Positions 56,036-64,000 of a stretch of DNA of 64,000 nt are shown in pieces. The DNA lies in the NCBI GenBank assembly GCA_004835665.1, contig RBKR01000019.1, forward strand, positions 682,001 through 746,000, written 5' to 3'. Position numbers and translations under genes: made by a program. Numbering within the stretch: position 1 is the first letter of the stretch; every line of letters starts with the position of its first letter. Source of the stretch: Phoma sp. XZ068. Its lineage: Eukaryota; Ascomycota; Dothideomycetes; Pleosporales; Didymellaceae. Under the pieces are notes generated by a model. The model did not search any database. It saw nothing but the letters and a program-made list of their open reading frames with translations, and was not told the DNA's origin.

Positions 56036-56891
56036 TCATGCAGCCATCCCAAACCCAGGTTCGATGCCTGCTTGCTTCAACGCCTTTGATTTCCTCGAGT
56101 CTGCATCCTTCTTGTCCGCCTTCTGCTGTGCTGCTAGCGATCTGACCTGCTCCACTGGCGCAAACTTGACGCCCCGTGGTGTGTCCTCGCGGTCGAGATC
56201 TACCGTGGCGCAGATGGTAACGTTTTCGCCTCTTATAGTCATGAGTCCGGGTAATTTGACGTCGTGTATTAGCCATGCGGGTTCTGTAGGAGCGGTTCCA
56301 AAGTCGGGGTTGCGCGCTGCTATCCGTTCGTAGCATTCTGTGAGGACAAGGTTGGCTGCGAGAGGTAAGTCTGTGCTTGTGGGATGGGAGGAATGGAAGG
56401 GCACCTACCGAACTGGTCGTAAGAGCGGAGGATGCCAATGTATTCTTTCTCGTCGCGGAGGAGGACGTCGACTTTCTCTGTAGCTACGTCAGCCATGTAC
56501 TAAAGCTAGGTTGTCCTTGGTGGGTGCCCGTACTGTCTACCATGTCAAGCAGCATCGCCGAAGTCAGGAACGCCTGCGGCGGGAGGTCGATTGGGAGGAT
56601 TGGCTGTGGTCCGGTTGGTCGTCCTCCACCAAGGGCAGGAGGACCAGAGGGCGGTGGCCCACTGGAGCTGTATACGCCTCCATAGCCTGTGCGCGTGCGT
56701 TAGTCGCATGCTTCTGTGAGCGCCTGCAGGCATTGAGTCGTACCAGGACCCGAAGGCGGTTGTCCTGGAGCTTCCACAGCATGTTCGGGCTGCGGTGGAT
56801 CCATGGAGCGCTGAAGCATGGCGTTGAAGTTCTGAGCCATGTTCGGGGGAGCACCGGCGGGGCCACCGTGGGGTTGGTTGGGGAAAGACAT
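56036..56891 (-). CDS. LSM1: Sm-like protein LSm1 (cytoplasmic mRNA decapping activator)
   Basis: Four exons on the minus strand: 56891-56744, 56686-56534, 56477-56409 and 56355-56036, giving 229 residues. Introns are 57, 56 and 53 bases. The Sm fold appears only after splicing: TSAMLLDMVDKKVDVLLRDE, KEYIGILRSYDQFANLVLTE (Sm1), then TIRGENVTICATVDLDREDT (Sm2 with RGEN). The C-terminal helical extension EQVRSLAAQQKADKKDADSR is the LSm1-specific tail that wraps the Lsm1-7 ring. The complex binds 3' ends of oligoadenylated mRNA and promotes decapping in P-bodies. The first 90 residues are Pro/Gly/Gln-rich and disordered, longer than in yeast. The splice at 56533 was chosen because it restores the VDKKV-type segment in phase. 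Confidence 0.92.
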
Positions 56892-57396
56892 GGCGTGGAT
56901 TGTGTGTTGCGGTGTTTACGGGGTATACGAGGTTTCTTTAGCGGTTTCGGAAGGTGTGCGGAGGTGTTGCCAGCATGGCGAGGCTTGCGCGTGTTCTTGT
57001 TTGCAGTTACCTTTGCTGCTCGTCGCAGTTGACGCAACTCGAAATCGCGGGTAGTCGCGCTAAAATTGCTTGGCATGTCTGGTCGTCACTTGCGGTCCGC
57101 ATCCCTGTATCTTGTATACGAACGGAGGTTAGTATCAGTAAGGGTAGTCAAGCATCATGCTCCATCCAGCCGAGTTTCTCATTCAATGGCACAACAACAG
57201 GCCAATTCCTTCAGCGGGCGAAAAACCTACGGACGAACCAGCGCTCATCTGAACTTTGAGCCTATATAAGTGACCGTCCCCTCGGCACCAACCAGTACTA
57301 TTTTCCTATAGCCATACCATCAGCCTGTTATCTCTTCACGTCTGTTGCTCTCGATTTTGTTCTTCTGCCCGAATCCTGAGCTACTCAAACTCAGCC
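56892..57396. promoter_or_regulatory. Bidirectional intergenic region between LSM1 and the SDR gene
   Basis: 505 bases between divergent starts. TATATAAG at 57263-57270 lies 127 bases upstream of the SDR ATG and is followed by a CCCCT (stress-element-like) motif near 57278-57282. The SDR side has a CT-rich leader. A TATA box plus CCCCT fits a stress-inducible gene, but function is inferred from short motifs only. Confidence 0.55.
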
Positions 57397-58410
57397 ATGG
57401 CCGCGCTCGTTCGCATGTTCAGAAACAAGTGGATTACACCACCACAACCAACGACTGAAGACTATAGCGGCCGAAACATCATCGTCACAGGAGCAACATC
57501 AGGAATTGGAAAAGAAGCCGTATACAAGTTTGCTTTACTGGGTGCCTCGAAAGTCATCATCGCCGCACGAGATTTGAGCAAGGGCGAGTCGACCAGAGCT
57601 GAACTCGCAAAGAGACTTGGAGGGAGCGATCAGCTTGAAGTATGGGAGCTTGACATGATGTCCTATGACAGCGTTGTCGCTTTTGCAGAACGCGCACACG
57701 AGCTTGAGCACCTCGACATTGCAATCCTAAACGCTGGTCTACGCCGCTCATCCTATCATGCGGGCGAGCAGGGTTGGGAGGAGGGCCTGCAGGTCAACAC
57801 CCTCTCCAGTGTTCTGCTGGGGGTCCTTCTCTTGCCAAAGTTGAAGCAGTCAAAACACTACACCGGAAAAACACCGATACTAGAATTTGTCAACTCTGGT
57901 CTGCATCAGAGCGCAGTTGTACCCATGGAAGTACGACAACGTGCAAACATCCTCGAGCACTACAACAAACGAGAGAACTTTAAAGAAGGCAGTCAGTACA
58001 AGTACAGCAAGGTGTTTCTTATGTATGCCACGAACAAGCTCGCCAGCGAGATATCCTCTGCCGATGTCATTATTACATCCATCTGCCCTGGAGTCGTCAA
58101 TAGCAACCTGGGACGAGATCATTACTTCCCAGGTATCTACATTTTGGCTGCTGTCATTATCTTCCTGATTATCAAGTCACCATCACAAGGAGCCAACCTG
58201 ATTCTTAGTGGAACAACCCAAGGTGAGGCGGTGCATGGGAGGTTTTGGCAGCACGACAAGATCCAGCCAGTGCCACTTGCAGTTGCAGGCACAGAGATGA
58301 AGGATTTGGGGTTGAGGATCTGGGACGAGATTGTCGAGTCGCTGGAGAAGGATGTACCGACTTTTTCCAAGGCTCTTGACGCAGCACTCTACACGCATCA
58401 GGGTCGCTAG
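57397..58410 (+). CDS. Short-chain dehydrogenase/reductase (classical SDR)
   Basis: Intronless, 337 residues. The Rossmann fold begins at residue 27 (RNIIVTGATSGIGKEAV): the glycine motif TGATSGIG at 31-38 binds NAD(P). IIAARDLSKGES with basic residues after beta-2 favours NADP(H). Further SDR marks are LDMMSY, ILNAG (N112), FVNSGLH (S167) and the catalytic pair YKYSK (Y201, K205). The C-terminal third includes a hydrophobic stretch near residues 247-262 (YILAAVIIFLIIKSPSQG), probably a membrane contact, as in retinol-dehydrogenase-like fungal SDRs. Substrate cannot be inferred; many such enzymes reduce ketones in secondary metabolism, but no cluster genes surround this one. The gene has its own TATA box. 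Confidence 0.92.
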   Translation: MAALVRMFRNKWITPPQPTTEDYSGRNIIVTGATSGIGKEAVYKFALLGASKVIIAARDLSKGESTRAELAKRLGGSDQLEVWELDMMSYDSVVAFAERAHELEHLDIAILNAGLRRSSYHAGEQGWEEGLQVNTLSSVLLGVLLLPKLKQSKHYTGKTPILEFVNSGLHQSAVVPMEVRQRANILEHYNKRENFKEGSQYKYSKVFLMYATNKLASEISSADVIITSICPGVVNSNLGRDHYFPGIYILAAVIIFLIIKSPSQGANLILSGTTQGEAVHGRFWQHDKIQPVPLAVAGTEMKDLGLRIWDEIVESLEKDVPTFSKALDAALYTHQGR

Positions 58411-58646
58411 TATTGACTTTCAAACATATACCACGTAGTAAGCATGTAGAGCAACGATTTTGTGGCAGACAAGGCTCATCCCAGAGGGGTCTGGACTCGC
58501 GCACAGACAGTAGCCAATGGCAACAATGACGTGTGAATGGCATTTCAAGCTTCAGCATCAGCACATCTTAACAACGCATCCCCTCCTTATTCCACCCCGT
58601 AATCCGTGCTTCTCCGCAGAAAGCTTCGGGCGCCCGCGCTGGCTGT
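58411..58646. other. Short spacer between SDR and App1-like genes
   Basis: 236 bases containing the SDR 3' end and the App1 upstream region. Nothing else is seen. Confidence 0.5.
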
Positions 58647-61600
58647 ATGAGATCGCCCTTCCGCCGCAAGCCCCCGTCCGCCCACGGCGCAGCCTCTCTC
58701 CTGCGTCTCTTCTTCCCCCACACGCGGGCACGCGCACGCGCTGAGCTCTCCAAACTCCGCCACACGACCCTCCCCTCGCTCAAGCACCGCGCGCAGTCCC
58801 GCATCTACAAGTACATCGTCTACCGCCAGGCGCAGAAGCTCAGCAAGAAGTCGAATATCCTCCAACGGCTGCGCAGCCACACTCGGACACTTCTGGGCAG
58901 AGGATACCTCGAAAATGAGGCACGGTTGAGGCGCAGGAACCTGGCACAGAGCACCAAAGAAGGCATGAGCAGCTACCAGGGCGGCGAGTCTGGCGGCCGG
59001 AGACGGAAGCTGGCCGGCTACCTCAAGGCGGCGAACGAGCTGCGCCAGACGTACACACAGCAGTATGCGCCCAACTGGAGCAGTCGAGAGGCCCACTATG
59101 ACTACGAAGACGAAACACCAGGCAGCTTCCCGGATGCTGCCATTGTGCGCAGCGGCGAGGAGGAGATGATCCTCTTTCCCAGCTATGCGCGCAAACACAT
59201 CAAGCGAAAGCCTGAGGCCGTACCAGGGACCATACAAGAGTCTGTTGGTGACGGTCGAGACGTAAGAGACTCGACTGGCGCTGGCGACGCTGAATTTTGG
59301 AAGCAGCAGTGGGACAACTACGAAGACGACAACGCCATCGTGGATGTCGATGTGCGAGGATGGATCTACTCGCCTCACAAGGGTCAGATGAGCAGGAAGC
59401 AGCGGCTGTTCATTGGCCTGGCGCGGCAGCTCGTGGGCGTGTCAGCACCGCCTGCTGGCGCATCTGCTTCGAACTCGTCTGCGAACAGTCGAGACCCGAG
59501 TCCCAACCACGTCGGATTTCGCGAACGAGCGCAAATGCGCCAGTCCCAGCGTGACGAGAACTTAGCAGCACGCGAGGCCGAGGAGATCTTGAAGAAGGGC
59601 GAACGGGAAGCCGCTGCTGCTGCCAAGGGCGCATATAGTGAGAAGCCCAGTCGCAGCAATCAGGACGATACGCAGCTGTATCGGGCGCAGAGCGGCGACA
59701 GCGTGCGCACGACAGGAAGCATGAAGGCCCAGCAGCTGGCGCACAGCCAGTCCAAAGATTCCCTGCGGAGCGATGACGAGCACATCACACCTCTGCAGAA
59801 GAGAGCATCGTGGAATCAGCCCGCAGACATGAGCCCCGCAGAGCTTGCAGAGGCGAATGCCCGTCTGATGGCTCGATTACGGCACTTCCTTGCGATGCCT
59901 ATGGCGAACACACCGATCAGTGTCTTCTTCTACAACGACAAGATCTCGAAGCAGAGGACCATTTACACCAACGCTGCAGGCCACTTCAGCATGACAGCCG
60001 CACTGGACTTCATACCTACACACGTACGGATATTAGCTTCAGAGCAGCTGTCAGCTACTGAAGAAGTCATCATCACCGATGCTAAGGGTATCAGTGTCAT
60101 CAGTGACATTGATGACACGATCAAGCACTCAGCCATTAGCAGTGGTGCACGAGAAATCTTCCGAAACGTCTTCATTCGCGACTTGAGCGATCTCACCATC
60201 GACGGTGTCAAGGAGTGGTACAACAAAATGTCTGAGTTGGGCGTCAAGTTTCACTACGTCTCGAACTCACCGTGGCAACTATTTCCTGTCATTTCCACGT
60301 ACTTCTCCATGGCCGGACTACCGCCTGGCTCGTTCCATCTGAAACAGTACAGTGGAATGATGCAGGGCATCTTTGAGCCTGTAGCGGAGAGGAAGAAGGT
60401 CACACTCGACAAGATTGCGCGAGATTTCCCAGAAAGACGCTTCATCCTAATCGGCGATAGTGGAGAAGCCGATCTGGAAGTCTACACTGACTTTGTCCTC
60501 GAGAACCCAGGACGCGTAGCTGCTGTGTTCATTCGTGATGTGACTACAACAGAATCTGGTGGCTTCTTCGATCCTTCGGTCGGGCCAATATCAGGATCAT
60601 CTTCACCGCGCCGCGGCGGTGGCTTGAACGCCTCAGATGTAACAAGCCCAGCAAGCGCAATGCGTGCACTATCCGAAGAGCATGACCCTGAGCTGAGGGC
60701 TGCAATTGCTGCCTCGTTGCGTGAGTTTGAGGAAGAAGATAAAAAGCGCGCGAGACCACAGTTGCCAGAGAATGACCAGGACCACCCTCAGAATCGGCCT
60801 GGGCTCCCAGCGCGGAAGTCATTCCAGACTACCAAGGAAGAGCCAGTAGCAAACCTTATAGATCTCTCTTCGGATGATGAGCCCGAGAGCGTCCCCACCT
60901 TGCGACGCTTCAACACCGACACAGAAGCTCTAAGTGCGCCTCGACGGACCTTGACAGGCTCGAGCATGGGCAAAGCAGCGCCTCCTCCACCAAAGAAGCC
61001 TACTTCCCTGCAAAGTCGGCCGTCGAATGACAGCTTGTACGCATCATCCTCGCCGGCGTCTCCCTCAAAAGCGCCTCCGCCCCCAAAGCCCCGTCGACCC
61101 TCGACTACAATCCGCATGGTGGGTCAACCAAGTCCGCTCTCCCAACAAAGCAATGCACCCACATCACCACCTTCGAATCGCCCTGCACCGCCACAGCCCA
61201 ATTACAGCACCAAGCCTCAGTATGACAGTAGCAGCCAGAGCTACGCAGGCATGGCCCGCGACAAACTCTATTCGGTCTACAACAACCTGCCAGCCTGGTC
61301 GTCTGAAGACCAACAGACCTCGGACAACGCTAGCATTCGCTCAGGTTCGGACAACAGCAGTATCCGTAAAGCTGCTCCTCCTCCACCACCGCCACGACGT
61401 AACCATGCTGGAGCTGCTGCGTCCTACGTGGGCGGTAAAGCATCGTCAGCGTGGCAGCATGCGCCTTCCATGCCTCATCGCCCTCAGGTCACATCCTCGC
61501 AAACCACCGCACCTTTCTCAACAACAGCTCAACGCGAGAAGTTCAACCGCACAAACACAGGGAGCACCCTAGGCCTAAACGGAGCTGGGCAAGGCCAGAT

Positions 61601-61844
61601 CGGCGACGGTCAGTATGTGAACAAACGCGAACAGCTCTGGCGACAGCGATGGGCAAGGGCCGAACAAATCCTGAACGAAAAGGGCGTCGTGCTGAGGAGT
61701 TGGAGGGTAGGCACTGACGCCATGGCCGAGGCAGAGAGAATCATTAAAGAGAACGAGAGGGAAAACAGAACCGGTAACAAAAACGGTGCGCGCGCGACTG
61801 TGAATGAGCGCAGCAACGGGAATGGAAGCGTGCGGCAGAGATGA
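58647..61844 (+). CDS. APP1: App1-like phosphatidate phosphatase (DUF2183), actin-patch protein
   Basis: Intronless, 1065 residues. The App1 conserved domain contains the catalytic DxDxT motif SDIDDTIKHS (D487, D489, T491) of the haloacid-dehalogenase fold, followed by VKFHYVSNSPWQLFPVISTY and RRFILIGDSGEADLEVYTDF with the terminal Asp motif. The enzyme converts phosphatidate to diacylglycerol at endocytic actin patches. An upstream block near 235-275 (DVDVRGWIYSPHKGQMSRKQ) is also typical. The C-terminal 300 residues are Pro/Ser-rich with many PPPPKKP-like runs that bind SH3 domains of endocytic partners, and the final helix (KREQLWRQRWARAEQIL) is conserved in fungi. The N-terminus is strongly basic. 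Much longer than yeast App1 (587 residues) because of disordered inserts. Confidence 0.92.
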   Translation: MRSPFRRKPPSAHGAASLLRLFFPHTRARARAELSKLRHTTLPSLKHRAQSRIYKYIVYRQAQKLSKKSNILQRLRSHTRTLLGRGYLENEARLRRRNLAQSTKEGMSSYQGGESGGRRRKLAGYLKAANELRQTYTQQYAPNWSSREAHYDYEDETPGSFPDAAIVRSGEEEMILFPSYARKHIKRKPEAVPGTIQESVGDGRDVRDSTGAGDAEFWKQQWDNYEDDNAIVDVDVRGWIYSPHKGQMSRKQRLFIGLARQLVGVSAPPAGASASNSSANSRDPSPNHVGFRERAQMRQSQRDENLAAREAEEILKKGEREAAAAAKGAYSEKPSRSNQDDTQLYRAQSGDSVRTTGSMKAQQLAHSQSKDSLRSDDEHITPLQKRASWNQPADMSPAELAEANARLMARLRHFLAMPMANTPISVFFYNDKISKQRTIYTNAAGHFSMTAALDFIPTHVRILASEQLSATEEVIITDAKGISVISDIDDTIKHSAISSGAREIFRNVFIRDLSDLTIDGVKEWYNKMSELGVKFHYVSNSPWQLFPVISTYFSMAGLPPGSFHLKQYSGMMQGIFEPVAERKKVTLDKIARDFPERRFILIGDSGEADLEVYTDFVLENPGRVAAVFIRDVTTTESGGFFDPSVGPISGSSSPRRGGGLNASDVTSPASAMRALSEEHDPELRAAIAASLREFEEEDKKRARPQLPENDQDHPQNRPGLPARKSFQTTKEEPVANLIDLSSDDEPESVPTLRRFNTDTEALSAPRRTLTGSSMGKAAPPPPKKPTSLQSRPSNDSLYASSSPASPSKAPPPPKPRRPSTTIRMVGQPSPLSQQSNAPTSPPSNRPAPPQPNYSTKPQYDSSSQSYAGMARDKLYSVYNNLPAWSSEDQQTSDNASIRSGSDNSSIRKAAPPPPPPRRNHAGAAASYVGGKASSAWQHAPSMPHRPQVTSSQTTAPFSTTAQREKFNRTNTGSTLGLNGAGQGQIGDGQYVNKREQLWRQRWARAEQILNEKGVVLRSWRVGTDAMAEAERIIKENERENRTGNKNGARATVNERSNGNGSVRQR

Positions 61845-62396
61845 TGAACATTTGACGATCATGGCCTAGATTTCATTCAGAGGGTATATTTAAAACGGTG
61901 TTGTGCATAGCGCAAGCATATAGCATCGTAATGCATAGTTTATTTCTCCTTCCCTTTCAAGCCGTGTATTTTAGCCTCAGGGTATTTCGCGCGCGCTTCA
62001 CATCGTGGTGTTGCTTGCGCCCTTTTTCTGATCCACAGCACCCGGTAGGCATGTCAGCACTCATCCCAAACCAGTAATACGCGCACGCCGCTTACCACCG
62101 CGCATCGCTAACTCAATATATCGTTGATGTTCGACTCATTGCTCGTGGGACGCCTGGGGTTTGCACGTTGTGAGTCGCGATATCGCCGGGATGGGCGGAG
62201 GATCGGATGGTGGTGTTGAGGACTTCGCAATGGAGCGTATATAAGCTGATAATCTTCGACTACCGAAATACACGCAAAGCTTTGCCTAAGGATTGGGTCT
62301 CACGTCTGATAGTTTTTGGTGTATTTCGTTCGATCAATTGTCAACTTCTTGCCTTTCCAAAACCAACAGCTCCACCGTTCCTAACTCACCACTACA
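61845..62396. promoter_or_regulatory. Spacer with TATA box upstream of the dienelactone hydrolase gene
   Basis: 552 bases. TATATAAG at 62238-62245 lies about 155 bases before the ATG of the hydrolase gene at 62397, with a GC-rich stretch (GGGCGGAGG) about 45 bases further upstream. No gene is visible. Confidence 0.55.
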
Positions 62397-63230
62397 ATGT
62401 CCTGCCCTGACTGCTTCCGCGGCGGCGCCGCAACAGGCACACCCAGCGGCTCAATGAAGATGCTCCACGGCTTTAACACGTACATCGCCTCGCCCAAGAC
62501 CGAGGAGGGTGCACCTGCCACAAAGTCCTCAACCATCATCCTCTACACCGACGCCTTCGGCCACCACCTCCCCAACAACAAACTCCTCGCCGACGCCCTC
62601 GCTCTCAAAATCGGCCTCACTGTCCTCGTCCCAGACATCATTCCCGGCGGCGGCATGAGCCCCGCCATCCTCCCCCTCATGGACACCTTCTCGTCTCCCG
62701 ACGCAAGCATGCTAAGTAAAGCATGGGCAATGAGCCGCGCAATGGTGCACGTGATCCCCTTCTTCATGCGTGCAAGTCCGCAGAGCGACAAGTGCACTGC
62801 GCCATGTCTTGAGTACGCGCAGAAAGTGCGGAAAGAGATGGGTGAAGGAGCGAAGTTGGGGGTCGCGGGGTACTGCTGGGGCGGGTATCAGGCGTTTCAT
62901 ATTGCGGGCGCGTCCTCAATGGGTGAGAAGGTGGTGGATGCGGTGTTTGTTGCGCATCCTGCGCGATTTGAGACGGTGCAGGCGGTGGATGCTGTGGGGA
63001 ATGGGGTGGGTGTAAGCTTTGCGCATGCTGGGGATGATATGTCGCTCGCGATGAGTAAGGCTGAAGAGACGAAGAATGCGTTGGATGGAAAGGATGAGTT
63101 TGAGATGAGGGTTTATGAGGGGTGTGTGCATGGGTTTGCTGTTAGGGCGACACCGGGGAAGGAGAAGGAGGCCACGGCTGCTGATGAGGCGTTGGAACAG
63201 GCGTTGGAGTGGTTCAAGAAGTGGCTGTGA
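62397..63230 (+). CDS. Dienelactone hydrolase-family protein
   Basis: Intronless, 277 residues, alpha/beta-hydrolase fold. Triad candidates: nucleophile C160 in GVAGYCWGGYQAF, acid D213 or D214 in AHAGDDMS, and H245 in YEGCVHGFAVR. A Cys nucleophile in G-x-C-x-G is the hallmark of dienelactone hydrolases, which open lactone intermediates of aromatic degradation. Early blocks TIILYTDAFGHHLPNNKLLA and VLVPDIIPGGG are family-typical. The fungal relatives are mostly cytosolic and act on unknown esters; a role in aromatic catabolism is an inference. The coding strand switches from C-rich in the first half to G-rich in the second. Start choice is firm: CAATG following a CA-rich leader, giving MSCPDCFRGG, a common beginning of this family. 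Confidence 0.92.
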   Translation: MSCPDCFRGGAATGTPSGSMKMLHGFNTYIASPKTEEGAPATKSSTIILYTDAFGHHLPNNKLLADALALKIGLTVLVPDIIPGGGMSPAILPLMDTFSSPDASMLSKAWAMSRAMVHVIPFFMRASPQSDKCTAPCLEYAQKVRKEMGEGAKLGVAGYCWGGYQAFHIAGASSMGEKVVDAVFVAHPARFETVQAVDAVGNGVGVSFAHAGDDMSLAMSKAEETKNALDGKDEFEMRVYEGCVHGFAVRATPGKEKEATAADEALEQALEWFKKWL

Positions 63231-64000
63231 CTGCGGTGGGTGTTGGGGAAGGAAGTGAGAGGAGAGGTATTCAACATGCCGCCCCTTAAGAGTCTGAGTA
63301 GTCAAGATCTGGAGGTTAATAGGCAGTCGTGGCGTGTTAAGTGTTTAGATCAGGACCAGCTCAACCTGGTTATCGTGCGAATGTCCATAGCAGCGTCGGT
63401 AATGAATGCCAGTATAGTTTCGAGCGCGATTCAAATACTAGTGAAAGAACGCTTTATGACAGACCATGAAGATATGAAGCGCAGATTCGCGCAAATTCGG
63501 ATGGATTCAGAGTGAGGTTCAGCACTGCGTTGTCCTGTGCTAGCTAGAATTGTCTCCGCGCGTCGTAATGGAGTTGCATGGGAGAAATTAGCAAGACATA
63601 CGCGTGGATTCAAATTCCGCAGATGCTTTGATGTGAGCGCCTTCTTGTCGTCTTTCCAATTAAAGCTCGAACGTATAGATGGGTGGTTGTCAGGTTGAGA
63701 GAAGGTGATTGACGCTAGCCGAATCTGGGATATCTAGCGTGATCTCCTGGCTTCATGGCATGATATGTCCACTGGAGCCAGCATTGCGCGTACAGTTACC
63801 TTGCTGTAGAAGCTCGCGCACGTCTGGTCGCGTAGTGAAGGTCCATAGAGTGTCTTCATTGAATGGTTGCATGCGAAAGCAGCTTGAAACCGAGCTAACG
63901 TGAAACCAAGAATACGATGTTTCGATTACGGCGCTTCTCAATAAAGTTCGGGTGAACTATTGCAGTATTGGCGCCAAAGAAAGGAGGAGGCTGGTACAGA
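63231..64000. other. Right-edge intergenic sequence
   Basis: No gene could be supported. A minus-strand frame entering from the right edge (about 63999-63898) reads LYQPPPFFGANTAIVHPNFI and is mildly protein-like, so a gene may start or end just outside the window, but this is too short to call. Confidence 0.35.

Noticed and set aside
1..64000. tRNA, rRNA and CRISPR arrays
   Set aside because: No T-loop-type GTTCRANNC with matching acceptor stem was found by eye, no rRNA-like stretch was seen, and the genome is eukaryotic with no spaced direct repeats.

Overview
The window is nuclear DNA of a filamentous ascomycete (Pezizomycotina, most likely Dothideomycetes). Evidence: many protein genes carry canonical GT-AG introns of about 50-60 bases, often with a CTAAC or CTGAC branch site. 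The gene content is typically fungal (HET-domain protein, GH16, DUF1996, a GT2 enzyme of the surface-growth type, a Dal5-type transporter). I found no operons, rRNA genes, tRNA genes or CRISPR arrays. The class is an inference from gene content; I could not run a phylogeny.

Layout. 0-10 kb is gene-dense housekeeping sequence: a DUF1348/NTF2-like gene cut by the left edge, a Prx5-type peroxiredoxin, ARPC4 (Arp2/3), UBP6 (proteasomal deubiquitinase), REC8 (meiotic cohesin) and an Mpv17/PMP22 protein. 12-21 kb carries cell-surface and metabolic genes: a membrane-anchored GH16 glucanase-like enzyme, a GT2 polysaccharide synthase-like enzyme and a D-threonine aldolase-like PLP enzyme. 24-32 kb is more accessory in character: a disordered hypothetical protein, a small secreted cysteine-rich protein with a Kex2-type pro-domain, a divergent protein-kinase-fold protein and a HET protein. 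32-36 kb has a NIPA-like transporter divergent from V-ATPase subunit E. 39-50 kb holds an allantoate-permease-type MFS transporter and a DUF1996 secreted protein separated by 7 kb of gene-poor DNA. 50-56 kb is a second gene-poor block. 56-63 kb is gene-dense again: LSM1, an SDR, App1-like phosphatidate phosphatase and a dienelactone hydrolase-family enzyme.

The gene-poor blocks are not empty. They contain a decayed 3' end of the neighbouring MFS gene (42.7 kb), a 185-codon reading frame broken by TAG and TGA (44.7-45.2 kb), and a three-exon gene or gene relic whose frame continues past TAA and TGA (52.4-53.2 kb). The stop changes are the kind expected from C-to-T mutation, so repeat-induced point mutation or plain decay of duplicated genes is a reasonable reading.

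No multi-gene pathway cluster is evident. The genes mostly act independently: actin and endocytosis (ARPC4, App1), proteostasis (UBP6), meiosis (REC8), mRNA decay (LSM1), vacuolar acidification (V-ATPase E) and cell-wall or surface work (GH16, GT2, DUF1996). Most exon limits were read by eye from splice signals and family conservation. A striking base-composition feature is that several intronless genes are C-rich in the 5' half and G-rich in the 3' half of the coding strand.
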